Assembly: GCA_035530275.1 (NCBI GenBank)
Contig: DATKVC010000002.1
Location: 1-64,000, forward strand
Direction of reading: 5' to 3'
From: CAIJMU01 sp035530275
GTDB taxonomy: Bacteria > Spirochaetota > Spirochaetia > Treponematales > Rectinemataceae
DNA length: 64,000 nucleotides
Each line of letters starts with the position of its first letter. Position 1 is the stretch's first letter. Both the position numbers and the translations under genes were made by a program. Shown here piece by piece: positions 51,215 to 59,051 of this stretch. The notes beneath the pieces were generated by a model. The model saw only the letters and a program-made list of their open reading frames with translations. It did not search any database and had not been told where the DNA came from.

Positions 51215-53205
51215 GGCCTCCCCTCGAGAGGGGATTCGTCGCTGTCGCTTCCCTGTGCTGCGTCCTTGCGACCCTCGGTTGTCTCGTCGGCTGCGCGGGA
51301 GCCCCGGCGCGGGCACCCGCGCAAGCGCCGGCCACGGCCCCGACACCGGGCAGCGGCTCCGGCCCTTCCTCCTCGGGCCAGCAGAACGCAGCCTCGGCCG
51401 GCGGCAACTCCACCTCGGTCGGGAATACGAGCTCGGTCTCATCGAGCGGCACGGCCATCCAGGATACCGCGCCGCCTGCGATGACCAAGGCGCAGGCCGA
51501 ACGAAAGGCCATCGAGGAAGCCCTCGTCTACGGTTCGCCCTCGGCCTTCGCCCGAGGCTTCGATCTCATCGCCTCCTCTTCGCTCGTGCCTGCCGACGCG
51601 AGGCTTCTCGCTTGGGTGGGCGCCAGGATGGCCACGGTAGCCTATCCCGTACAGGCGCCGAGTTTCGTACCCCAGGATCTTCGCAACCAGGGCGCGATTC
51701 CCTCGGGCTCCCTCGCCCGCATGATCTCCGAAGCCCTGTCCGGCAGGGTTTCCCAAGTCCAGGGTCCCGACGCGGGCGACCCGCTGGCCGAGCTCATCCC
51801 CGCATTCGCGGCATTTCGGTCCGATTCGCGCGAGACGGCTCGGCTTGCCCTTGCCGCCCTCGACCGCTTCGGGGCTACGGGCGTCTCCTCAGCGATGCCT
51901 TTCATCATTAGGGGACTCGACGCGGAACGACGCTCGGCCCCCGAGGAGAGCCTCGGCTACTACCGCAAGGCTCTGGCCCTGGCGCCCGATGCCTGGCCGG
52001 CCCTTCTCGGGGCCGTGCGCGATCTCCTCGCACTCCAACGTCCCGGAGAGGCCCTCGATCTATTGTCGACGGTGCCGGCCGGAATCCTCGCCGACAAGGA
52101 TTTTCGAAAACTGCGGGCCGAGGCCCTCTATGAGAACGGCTCATTCGACGAGGCTGGACCCCTCGTCGCCCAGGCGCTCTCCGACGATCCCCTCGATGCC
52201 CACATGATGCTGCTTCGGGCCCATCTTCTCGTTCGGGCGAAGCAGTACCAGCAGGCGATCCCCCTCCTCGACGCCTATTCGACCGTCGACGATTCGAACA
52301 GGACCCTCATCATGCTCAGGGGTCTCGTGGCCGAGGGTCTTCACAATAGGGAAGAAGGTCTGCGCTGGGCGAGGAAGGGCCTTGAAAAGCAGCCGGACGA
52401 TCCGGAATTCCTCGAGCTCGTCGCGCGTCTCCTCATGACTCCGCCCGCCCAGCCAGCGACGGCGGATGAACGGGCCCGCGATTTTGCGGAGGCGCGGAGC
52501 GACGCGCGAAGGGCCTTCGATCTCACTGCCGACGGAACCCCCGATACCCCGGGCCTGTCGCCCGGCCGTCTCGCGAATCGAAAGGACGCGGGCAAGGACG
52601 CGGCCCGCCTCTTATTGGATGATGCCGCGAACCGCTATGACTGGGCGAGCGCCGCGCAGTACATAGACCGCGCGCAGAAGGCCACCGGCTTTTCGAACCA
52701 GGCTCTCGTGGCCCTCGTGCTTCGAAAATCGGGCGAGTGGTCCAAAGCCCTCGATCAGGCGACCCTCTGGTATCAGTCCGATCCGAAATCGGAGGCGGCC
52801 GCCGAGGCCTATCTCCGCGCCCTCATCGGCTCGGGCAACACGAAGGCCGCCGAAGACCTCCTGCCCCGCCTCTTGCTCAGCCCCGGCACGACCATCGGCC
52901 GCTCGAATCTGCATTTTCTCCAAAGCGTGCTCGCCAAAAACGAAGAATCCGCCCTCTCCGCGCTTCGGACCTCCCTGGTCGAAAACGCGGACAATGTCGA
53001 ATCCCTCCTTGGGGTCTACGACATCTATTACCGAAGGCAGGATTGGCAGAGGGCCGGCTTCTACCTCAAACAGGCCCTCGCATTGGCGCCTCGCGATCCC
53101 GAGATTATCCAACGAACGAGGGAACTTTCCGCGGCAGCGCCATCGGCGGCGCCCCAGCCGCCCGCTCCGACGCCAGGTGCCGACACGGCGCCGGCGGGGC
53201 CGTAA
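51211..53205 (+). CDS. Large TPR lipoprotein
   Basis: 664 residues, ATG 51211 overlapping the previous stop. Signal with two possible lipobox Cys residues (LATLGC and LVGC), then a Pro/Ala/Ser-rich linker to about residue 85. The body is helical repeats of TPR type (AERRSAPEESLGYYRKALAL, LLRAHLLVRAKQYQQAIPLL, RRQDWQRAGFYLKQALALAP). It ends in a short Ala/Pro tail. Scaffold or assembly role in the envelope is likely; the partner may be the membrane protein encoded just upstream. Confidence 0.82.
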   Translation: MRPPLERGFVAVASLCCVLATLGCLVGCAGAPARAPAQAPATAPTPGSGSGPSSSGQQNAASAGGNSTSVGNTSSVSSSGTAIQDTAPPAMTKAQAERKAIEEALVYGSPSAFARGFDLIASSSLVPADARLLAWVGARMATVAYPVQAPSFVPQDLRNQGAIPSGSLARMISEALSGRVSQVQGPDAGDPLAELIPAFAAFRSDSRETARLALAALDRFGATGVSSAMPFIIRGLDAERRSAPEESLGYYRKALALAPDAWPALLGAVRDLLALQRPGEALDLLSTVPAGILADKDFRKLRAEALYENGSFDEAGPLVAQALSDDPLDAHMMLLRAHLLVRAKQYQQAIPLLDAYSTVDDSNRTLIMLRGLVAEGLHNREEGLRWARKGLEKQPDDPEFLELVARLLMTPPAQPATADERARDFAEARSDARRAFDLTADGTPDTPGLSPGRLANRKDAGKDAARLLLDDAANRYDWASAAQYIDRAQKATGFSNQALVALVLRKSGEWSKALDQATLWYQSDPKSEAAAEAYLRALIGSGNTKAAEDLLPRLLLSPGTTIGRSNLHFLQSVLAKNEESALSALRTSLVENADNVESLLGVYDIYYRRQDWQRAGFYLKQALALAPRDPEIIQRTRELSAAAPSAAPQPPAPTPGADTAPAGP

Positions 53206-53218
53206 AGCGCGAGTCGTC

Positions 53219-54043
53219 ATGCGCCAGAACCTTCCCCTCCCGGCGCGCGATCCGGCCATCGCGAAATTCCTCGCCGCCATCCATCGCGACTGCAACCGTG
53301 CCGTCCGACTCGACCGCGACCCCCTCGCCCTCCTGGGGCCTTTTCGCGATGTCGCCGATCGCGAAGTGGCCGGGTTCATCGCCGCCACCCTGGCCTTCGG
53401 CCAGGTCGACCTGATCATGCGAGCCGTGACGGAGGCCCTCGCGCCCCTCGGCCGCAGGCCGGCTTCGGCTCTCGATGCCATGAGCGAAGTCGAGATCGGC
53501 AAGGCCTGGGCGGGATTCCAGTACCGTTTCTGCTTCCCCTCGGACATGGCCGGCATCATGCTCGCCATCAAGCGGGCCCGCGCCGATTCCGGCAGCCTTG
53601 AAGCCTGCTTCGCCGATGGCGATCCCGGCGGGGAGACGATAGTCGAAGCCCTCGGAGCCTTTTCGCGTCGCATCAACGTACTCGGTCGGCGCCGCGGCAA
53701 GGACATCCGCAGAGGCCTCATACCCGACCCCTCTCGCGGTTCTGCCTGCAAGCGACTCTTTCTCTACCTGCGCTGGATGGTGCGTCGAGACGATATCGAT
53801 CCGGGCGGCTGGACTTCGATCTCGCTATCCCGCCTCGTTATCCCCATCGATGTTCACATGGCCCGCGTCTGCCAGGCCCGTCTCGGCTTCATCCCGACCC
53901 AGGCTCCCACCCTCTCCAACGCCCTCCGCGCGACCGCCTGCTTCCGCCTCTATTCGCCCGAAGACCCCGTCAAGTACGACTTTGCCCTCACCCGCCCCGG
54001 CATCGATCCCGCCCCCGGCGACGAAGCCTGGGGTTGCACCTGA
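53219..54043 (+). CDS. TIGR02757 (DUF2400) family protein
   Basis: 274 residues from ATG 53219, 13 bases after the lipoprotein stop. Landmarks of the family: DREVAGFIAATLAFGQVDLI, SACKRLFLYLRWMVRRDDID and then PIDVHMARVCQARLGF. The family is found mainly in Bacteroidetes, spirochaetes and some proteobacteria. It has a helix-hairpin-helix/endonuclease III-like look, but its function is unknown. The helical core with a conserved Asp (PIDVH) suggests a DNA or RNA-related enzyme; this is inference. Confidence 0.85.
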   Translation: MRQNLPLPARDPAIAKFLAAIHRDCNRAVRLDRDPLALLGPFRDVADREVAGFIAATLAFGQVDLIMRAVTEALAPLGRRPASALDAMSEVEIGKAWAGFQYRFCFPSDMAGIMLAIKRARADSGSLEACFADGDPGGETIVEALGAFSRRINVLGRRRGKDIRRGLIPDPSRGSACKRLFLYLRWMVRRDDIDPGGWTSISLSRLVIPIDVHMARVCQARLGFIPTQAPTLSNALRATACFRLYSPEDPVKYDFALTRPGIDPAPGDEAWGCT

Positions 54044-54137
54044 GCCCCATTACCCGCTCCTTCGAATCACCCTTCGGCTTGACCCGCCTAATTCCCCCAT
54101 GCTAACGTCCCCTCGTTACGCGCAAACGCGCAACAAT

Positions 54138-54211
54138 CGGGCATTAGCGCAGGTGGTTAGCGTACGAGTCTGGGGGACTCGGGGTCCGCGGTTCGAGTCC
54201 GCGATGCCCGA
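54138..54211 (+). tRNA. tRNA-Pro(GGG)
   Basis: Full cloverleaf: acceptor CGGGCAT (54138-54144) with ATGCCCG (54204-54210); D arm GCGC/GCGT; anticodon stem CGAGT/ACTCG with loop CTGGGGG, giving anticodon GGG (reads CCC, proline); T arm CGCGG/CCGCG with loop TTCGAGT; discriminator A at 54211. CCA is not encoded. Its 3' end is the site of a decayed integrated element. Confidence 0.93.
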
Positions 54212-54277
54212 AAACGAAAAGAGCCGTCCTTTTGGGACGGCTCTTTTCGTTTTCAACGAGGCATCGCGGACTCGAAC
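54191..54277. repeat. Inverted duplication of the tRNA-Pro 3' end
   Basis: The last 18 bases before the tRNA CCG end, GTTCGAGTCCGCGATGCC (54191-54208), recur inverted at 54260-54277, on either side of the hairpin at 54211-54253. Together the arms run over about 37 paired bases with a short interruption on each side. A further inverted fragment GGCATCGCGGAC lies at 54463-54474. Confidence 0.9.
54211..54253 (+). terminator. 19-bp perfect hairpin after tRNA-Pro
   Basis: Bases 54211-54229 pair perfectly with 54235-54253 around a 5-base loop. The 3' arm ends TTTTCGTTTT, so it should work as the tRNA terminator and possibly in both directions. The 32-bp 3' part (54223-54254) recurs exactly at 54494-54525. 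Confidence 0.85.
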
Positions 54278-54362
54278 GCCGAGGCGCGCCGCGCGGAAGC
54301 GCGGAAGAGCGCGCAGGGATGCGCGCGAAAGCGCCGAGGCGCGGCCCGAAGCGAGGCGACAG

Positions 54363-54414
54363 GAGGTCGCCGAATCGGAGGGCGGGTCCGCGATGCCCGA
54401 TCGAGCAAAGCCGT
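54363..54414 (+). repeat. 52-bp direct repeat, copy 1 (contains tRNA 3'-end sequence)
   Basis: Matches 56564-56615 at 50 of 52 positions. It contains GTCCGCGATGCCCG (54386-54399), identical to the last 14 bases of the tRNA-Pro stem. It is followed by its own hairpin (AAAGCCGTTCC...GGAACGGCTTT, about 54407-54432). It may be a former attachment site. The flanking 54278-54610 has no gene I can support. Confidence 0.85.
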
Positions 54415-54610
54415 TCCTAAGGGAACGGCTTTGTTGTTTGATTGGGTGCGCGCCGCAGGCGCGGCATCGCGGACTTCTTTAAGTTAGCCCGGTGCCGTCC
54501 TTTTGGGACGGCTCTTTTCGTTTTCGTAGGCACTAGCAACTTGAATTTCGACTGTAGCAGGAATTGTAGCAAGTTTCGCGGCTTCCAACAAACAGCGGAG
54601 GGAGGAAAAC

Positions 54611-55136
54611 TTGAAGAAACCTTACTCACTTTGGAAGCGCAGACTCGAATCTGGACGGACTGTTGTCGGAGTAGCGAAGAGCTCAGGGCAATCAACGAAA
54701 ACTGCTGCAGAAGCCTGGGCTATCAAGTATCTAGCAAGCGGTCAGGTTGCATCGAGAGAAAACGTTAAGTTCGGTGATTTTGCCAAGGATTTCTTTGCAT
54801 GGGACGGCCCCTATGTATCCTCGATACTCATGCGTGGTCGACAATTCGGGCGAAGTCATGCAACCAATAACCAAGCATTGGTTGATAATTACCTTATACC
54901 AGTCTTTGGAAATACTAGACTATCCTAAGATAGACCCTGATCAAGTTGCGGAATTTGCCCAAAATTTCCTATCTCGTAGTCTTTCAGCAAGCACCGTCAA
55001 TCATGCCCTCCTCGCGCTTAGGACAAGCATGTTCTTTCAGGCAGAACATGAGGTGGGGCCATCCGGATTGCAGGACTACCGAGGCGACCCTGGGTGCGTG
55101 GCTTCACCGAAACAAGTACTCGTGGCTCAAGGCTAG
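54611..55136 (+). pseudogene. Tyrosine-recombinase (phage integrase) remnant
   Basis: A TTG start (54611) preceded by GGAGGGAGG opens 105 residues resembling the N-terminal part of treponemal phage-type integrases: KKPYSLWKRRLESGRTVVGV, AAEAWAIKYLASGQ, NVKFGDFAKDFF and NYLIPVFGNTRLS. The frame stops at 54928, but the protein continues in another frame (IDPDQVAEFAQNFLSRSLSA, STVNHALLALRTSMFF) to about 55060, so there is a frameshift near 54925. The catalytic domain (R...H-x-x-R...Y) is missing. It lies just downstream of a tRNA gene, the usual place for such integrases. Confidence 0.8.
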
Positions 55137-55843
55137 GGCGCTAGGGGTTCCTTGCCTTTGATGGCACCGGTCAGTTGCTCCTCAAGCGGATTCGCTTGCT
55201 CCTTGGCCAACCGAAGTACTGTTTTTTTCCGCTTCGGCGGAAGTTCCTGAAATCGCTCGCGAATTATGGGTAGCCACACGGGGCTTCTGACCAAGGCGGC
55301 CCCAAGTTCATAGGCTGTTGAAAGGTCGTTTCCCTTCTTGCGCGCATCCATGCGCCGTTCACTGACGAGCAGTTTATGGAAGCAGAACCGGATGGGATCG
55401 GGCACGTTTACCTCATGGCCGCCGTAGGGGACGCGGAGAGTGTCCCGCAGGAGGTCTTCTACGAAGCGCAGGCTCTGCGCCGATATAGCTAGGGATTCAA
55501 TCCGATATGGTCCTTCATCTCCCCGCCCTCTATCGGGGATCAAGAATTCGATATCCAGATCGAGCGATTCGAACATGGTGCTGCCGTCTCCGAGTACTGC
55601 GCGCCTGAAGCCTTCTTTTTTGAGCTCCGTTTCAAGGTCGGCCTGCGGATGGGCAGAAGGCGGGCGCGGGAAAAGCACATCAATATCGTCGGTGCGGAGG
55701 GAACTAAATTCTGGGGAACTGACGACGTGTGCCTCTTGGTAGAGAAACTTCGCCCAGCCACCCACGATGACGACATCCTGCAAGATTCCCACCCGATGAA
55801 GGACATCAAGAACGGTGACGAACTGCGCGACTTCACCCGGCAT
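55133..55843 (-). CDS. Nucleotidyltransferase-fold protein (NTP_transf_8/MNT-like)
   Basis: 236 residues from ATG 55843 (AAGG upstream), overlapping the upstream gene by 11 bases. The polymerase-beta-like core is visible: VVIVGGWAKFLYQEAH (G-G-x motif), then TDDIDVLF with the paired catalytic Asp residues, then a third acidic residue in LDLDIEFLIP. The C-terminal half is helical. Proteins like this act in toxin-antitoxin or abortive-infection pairs by transferring nucleotides to RNA or protein, but the target here is unknown. Intact among pseudogenes in the island. Confidence 0.75.
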   Translation of the reverse strand: MPGEVAQFVTVLDVLHRVGILQDVVIVGGWAKFLYQEAHVVSSPEFSSLRTDDIDVLFPRPPSAHPQADLETELKKEGFRRAVLGDGSTMFESLDLDIEFLIPDRGRGDEGPYRIESLAISAQSLRFVEDLLRDTLRVPYGGHEVNVPDPIRFCFHKLLVSERRMDARKKGNDLSTAYELGAALVRSPVWLPIIRERFQELPPKRKKTVLRLAKEQANPLEEQLTGAIKGKEPLAP

Positions 55844-56141
55844 GTATCATCCTTTGGAGCCGCGCGATGCTCGCCTCAACGGTCTTGATTTCGGCATCAA
55901 GCTTGCGGCGCTCATCGATGAGCTGACCTAGTTTCTCTGCCTGCGGGGAAGCGGCAGGGCCAACATACTCCGTGATGACCCGCTGCCCCTGACGAAAAAC
56001 CCGGTAGGCATAGAGCCGGTTCGACTTGCGCTTGATGACAACAGAGCCCTTGGGGATCTTCTCGTGATCCTCTTTCAGGTGTAAGAGGAAACGCTGTAGC
56101 CGCGACATTTCTTCTTCCAGAACGTAATCGAGCACAGCCAT
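55833..56141 (-). CDS. Small partner protein of the nucleotidyltransferase (basic beta region plus coiled coil)
   Basis: 102 residues from ATG 56141. The middle has a short basic beta-rich segment (GSVVIKRKSNRLYAYRVFRQ, then VITEYVGP). The C-terminal half is a probable coiled coil (AEKLGQLIDERRKLDAEIKT). The start of the nucleotidyltransferase gene lies inside its end, so the two are translationally coupled. It has its own palindrome-flanked promoter. I know no named function; by analogy it could be the antitoxin or DNA-binding half of a two-gene module. Confidence 0.65.
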   Translation of the reverse strand: MAVLDYVLEEEMSRLQRFLLHLKEDHEKIPKGSVVIKRKSNRLYAYRVFRQGQRVITEYVGPAASPQAEKLGQLIDERRKLDAEIKTVEASIARLQRMIHAG

Positions 56142-56155
56142 GGGGCCCCCTGCTT

Positions 56156-56199
56156 TTACCCTACAAACACAAATATATTGCAGAATGTAGGGTAATCAA
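56156..56199 (-). promoter_or_regulatory. Promoter with flanking 10-bp inverted repeat (operator) for the two-gene module
   Basis: Reading leftward: -35 TTGATT (56199-56194), a 16-bp spacer and -10 TATATT (56177-56172). A perfect 10-bp inverted repeat, TTACCCTACA (56156-56165) and TGTAGGGTAA (56186-56195), brackets the -10 and overlaps the -35. This layout suggests autoregulation, as is usual for toxin-antitoxin modules. Confidence 0.7.
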
Positions 56200-56218
56200 G
56201 AATCTTATATCCTTTCTT

Positions 56219-56566
56219 TTAGTAAGATTGCATGGGCAGGGAAAGAGCTGCGTGCCAGTCGGTATCCCACGTCTCATCGGGCGCTCCTGATAGCCCACCT
56301 TTTGGTATCACCGCGATCCTGAGCCGGCCTTCGAAGGCGACCTGCGGGCCGTGCATGCAGTCGGACTGCCACATGTCGTTCGGTAAATCGGTTTCGAAGC
56401 GCCGGCGATCTTCGGGCAGCCGTGTATCTTTCTCGAGGCCATGCCGCTTGAAGAGGCGGTAGTGGCTGTCCTTCGAAGGGCCCTTGTCCGTCCCATCGAG
56501 GATCTTCCGGCTCCGCGCGAGCTTTACGAAGACCGGCAGGCTGACGGCCGAGTGCTCCTTCCTGAG
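56219..56566 (-). mobile_element. DDE transposase fragment
   Basis: Minus-strand sequence resembling the N-terminal and first catalytic part of a large integrase-core transposase: VSLPVFVKLARSRKILDGTD, SHYRLFKRHGLEKD, then RRRFETDLPNDMWQSDCMHG. The Asp in WQSD is the usual first DDE residue. The rest of the core and the inverted repeats are missing. The 5' end is cut by the 52-bp repeat copy at 56564. Confidence 0.75.
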
Positions 56567-56615
56567 GTCGCCGAAGCGGAGGGCGGGTCCGCGATGCCCG
56601 ATCGAGCAAGGCCGT
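56564..56615 (+). repeat. 52-bp direct repeat, copy 2
   Basis: Second copy of 54363-54414 (50 of 52 identical, 2201 bp apart), again containing GTCCGCGATGCCCG (56587-56600). It marks the right edge of the island next to pbpC and is followed by a related hairpin (GGCCGTCC...GGATGGCC). Confidence 0.85.
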
Positions 56616-56666
56616 CCTTCGGGATGGCCCAAAACCCTTCGGTTCGTCGGATCCTTCGATCCCCGG

Positions 56667-59051
56667 TCAGTTTGCCAACACCGTCACCTGGACGTTCTTG
56701 CTCTCGATGAAGGCGTGGGGAAAGCGCGCCTGGAAGGAATGGGTGCCCGCCGAGAGCGGCCAACGCGCCTCGTAGGGATAGGCTTCCCTCGCGAATTCCT
56801 TCCCATCGACGAGCCACAGGACCTCGGGGACGGCGGGGCTCACCGTGGCCCGCAGCGCGAGGGTTTGGAAGCGGAGGGGCGTCTCGGGATCGATGAGGAC
56901 CCGCGTTCCATCTATCGGGGCGGTGAGGGAGACGGAAGCCTGCGCGAGAGCCGCGGCGCTTCCCGGGGGCTGGCCGTAGCCTCGGCTGGCCGCGAAGCTG
57001 GCGTACTCGGGCGGGAGGACGGTGATGCCGCGCGCAACCCTCTCTTCCGCAGGGGTGGCCATGTCGGCGAGGTTTCCCGTCCGGGCATCGACGATGACGC
57101 GGCGATGGACCAGGCATTCCTCGCGAGGGGCGGCCCCCGGCGGGAAGCGCTCGACAATGGCCGAGGGACAATAATCTCCGGCGAGTTCGCCCGATACGGG
57201 GCAGATGCGCGCCGTCTCCCAGCCGCGTGGGGGCGGGAAGGTTTCCTCGCCGACGCCCTGCACGGCCTCGGGTTGGAGGGTCTTGAAAAGCTCCAAGAGG
57301 AAGGTAGCCACGGTGGAACCCGCCAGGTGGTTGGTGCCGAGGGCGTCTGCATTGCCAGTCCAGATGCCCGCCACGTAGCGCCGTGAGTATCCCAGGGCCC
57401 ATGCGTCGCGGAAGCCGTTGGAGGTGCCTGTCTTCACCGCCACGGGGAAGGGGAAATGGGTGAGGGCGGTGCCGGCGAAGGAAGGCAGCCTCGCGTCGGT
57501 ATCGGAAAGGTAAATGGAAATCATCCGGGCCGCCGATTCCGAGACCAGGCTCGTCCGCGGTGGCGGGTCTTCGTCGGCGAGCCAGAGGAGGGGCAGGCTC
57601 TGGCCGTCGTTGGCGAGGCAGCCGTAGGCGGAGACGAGACGGTCGAGGCTGGTGTAGAGACCGCCGACGGCGAGGCCGTAGCCGTAGAAGGATGCCGGGT
57701 ACTCGAAATCGTGGAGGCCGAGGCGGCCGAGCCAGCGCCAGGCCTCGTCGAGGCCGAGTCCCTCGAGCACCCGTATAGCCGGCACATTGCGCGAGTTACC
57801 CAAGGCGACTCGGTAGGGAAGGGGGCCGAGGTAGGAGTCGTCGAAATCGACGAGGCCGTACTCGCCCCGTGCGTCCTTGAGGCGGAGGGGCATGTCGGAG
57901 AGGATGGAGCCCGGCCCGAAGGCCCCGCTCTGAAGTCCCAGGGCATAGAGGAAGGGTTTGAGGGTCGAGCCCGAGGAACGCGGCACCCGGGCGAAGTCTA
58001 TGGCTCCGTGGTGTTCGGCATCGAAATAATCGACGGAACCGAGGTAGGCGAGGACCTCCCCCGTCTTCACGTCCGCGACGATGACGGCAAGGTTGTCGGC
58101 CCCCAGGGAGCGCCAGTGGGGTATGTATCTTTGCGCCAGGACCGATACCTTGTTCTGGATCTCCGGGTCGAGGCTGGTCCTGATGGGTTTGGCGATGCGG
58201 GCGAGCGGCCGAGCGCGGTAATCCTCGAGGACGCGGAAGATGTAGTGGTAGGCGTCCTCCCGCCTCGATTCTCGAAAGAAGGGTCTGACCCCGGTGAGTT
58301 CGTAGCGCGAGGCCTCGAGCTCGTCCTGATCGATGATCCCCTGGGTCGCGAGCTGGCCGAGTATGGCCTTGGCCCTGTCCTTGGCCTTGTAGAAGGAGAG
58401 GTACCCGAAGAGGTCACGGCCCCGGGGATCCTGGGGCACGGCGAGGAGGAGGGCGGTCTCGGTCCAGCTCAGGTCCTGCGGAGGCTTGTCGAAAACCCGC
58501 CGCGAGGCGTAGGCGAGGCCATACATCGAGCCTCCCTCGGGAACCATCTCGAGGTAGGCCTTGAGTATGCCCTTTCTCCCGTATACGGCCGTCGCGAGGA
58601 GGGCCGAGGCGGCCTCTTCGGCCTTTGCGAAGAGATTGCGGGGCCGCGGATGGCCGAGGCGGACGACCTGCATGGCCAGCGTCGAGGCTCCCTCGAGACG
58701 GCCCTGCGCGTTATGCGCCATCGCCCTCGCGATGCCCCAGGGGTCGACGCCGGGGTGGGAGTAGAAGCGCCTGTCCTCGATGGCGATGAGGGTTTTCGTG
58801 ACCTTGTCGGGGAGGGGATCGGGCATCGACCAGTAGCCGAGGGCTCCGTAGACGGCCTGGCCGTCCGAGAGGAATCCCCCCTGGGAATCCTCGAAGAGGG
58901 GGGTGGGGCTGTGCGCGGGGATGGGTACCTGGGAGATGATGACGATGGAGCGCCAGACGATGAGCCCGAAGAGGGGGAGGAGGGCGAGGCGAAGGAAGGC
59001 GGCGCGACGATTGTGCATCGTCGCGCCGCTCTTCCCGGCGGGAAGCTTCAC
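56667..59051 (-). CDS. pbpC: Penicillin-binding protein 1C
   Basis: 794 residues from GTG 59051, overlapping the stop of the macroglobulin gene (GTGA); ATG 59018 is the alternative. TM helix near residues 20-40 (FLRLALLPLFGLIVW). GT51 transglycosylase (~60-230): AIEDRRFYSHPGVDPWGIAR and EGASTLAMQ. Transpeptidase (~300-580): S-x-x-K in SGSTLKPF, S-x-N in LGNSRNVPA, K-T-G in VKTGTSNGF. C-terminal BiPBP_C beta domain (~700-794). It polymerises and crosslinks peptidoglycan. Pairing with a bacterial alpha-2-macroglobulin is the standard arrangement, thought to trap proteases that breach the envelope while PBP1C repairs the wall. Confidence 0.95.
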   Translation of the reverse strand: MKLPAGKSGATMHNRRAAFLRLALLPLFGLIVWRSIVIISQVPIPAHSPTPLFEDSQGGFLSDGQAVYGALGYWSMPDPLPDKVTKTLIAIEDRRFYSHPGVDPWGIARAMAHNAQGRLEGASTLAMQVVRLGHPRPRNLFAKAEEAASALLATAVYGRKGILKAYLEMVPEGGSMYGLAYASRRVFDKPPQDLSWTETALLLAVPQDPRGRDLFGYLSFYKAKDRAKAILGQLATQGIIDQDELEASRYELTGVRPFFRESRREDAYHYIFRVLEDYRARPLARIAKPIRTSLDPEIQNKVSVLAQRYIPHWRSLGADNLAVIVADVKTGEVLAYLGSVDYFDAEHHGAIDFARVPRSSGSTLKPFLYALGLQSGAFGPGSILSDMPLRLKDARGEYGLVDFDDSYLGPLPYRVALGNSRNVPAIRVLEGLGLDEAWRWLGRLGLHDFEYPASFYGYGLAVGGLYTSLDRLVSAYGCLANDGQSLPLLWLADEDPPPRTSLVSESAARMISIYLSDTDARLPSFAGTALTHFPFPVAVKTGTSNGFRDAWALGYSRRYVAGIWTGNADALGTNHLAGSTVATFLLELFKTLQPEAVQGVGEETFPPPRGWETARICPVSGELAGDYCPSAIVERFPPGAAPREECLVHRRVIVDARTGNLADMATPAEERVARGITVLPPEYASFAASRGYGQPPGSAAALAQASVSLTAPIDGTRVLIDPETPLRFQTLALRATVSPAVPEVLWLVDGKEFAREAYPYEARWPLSAGTHSFQARFPHAFIESKNVQVTVLAN

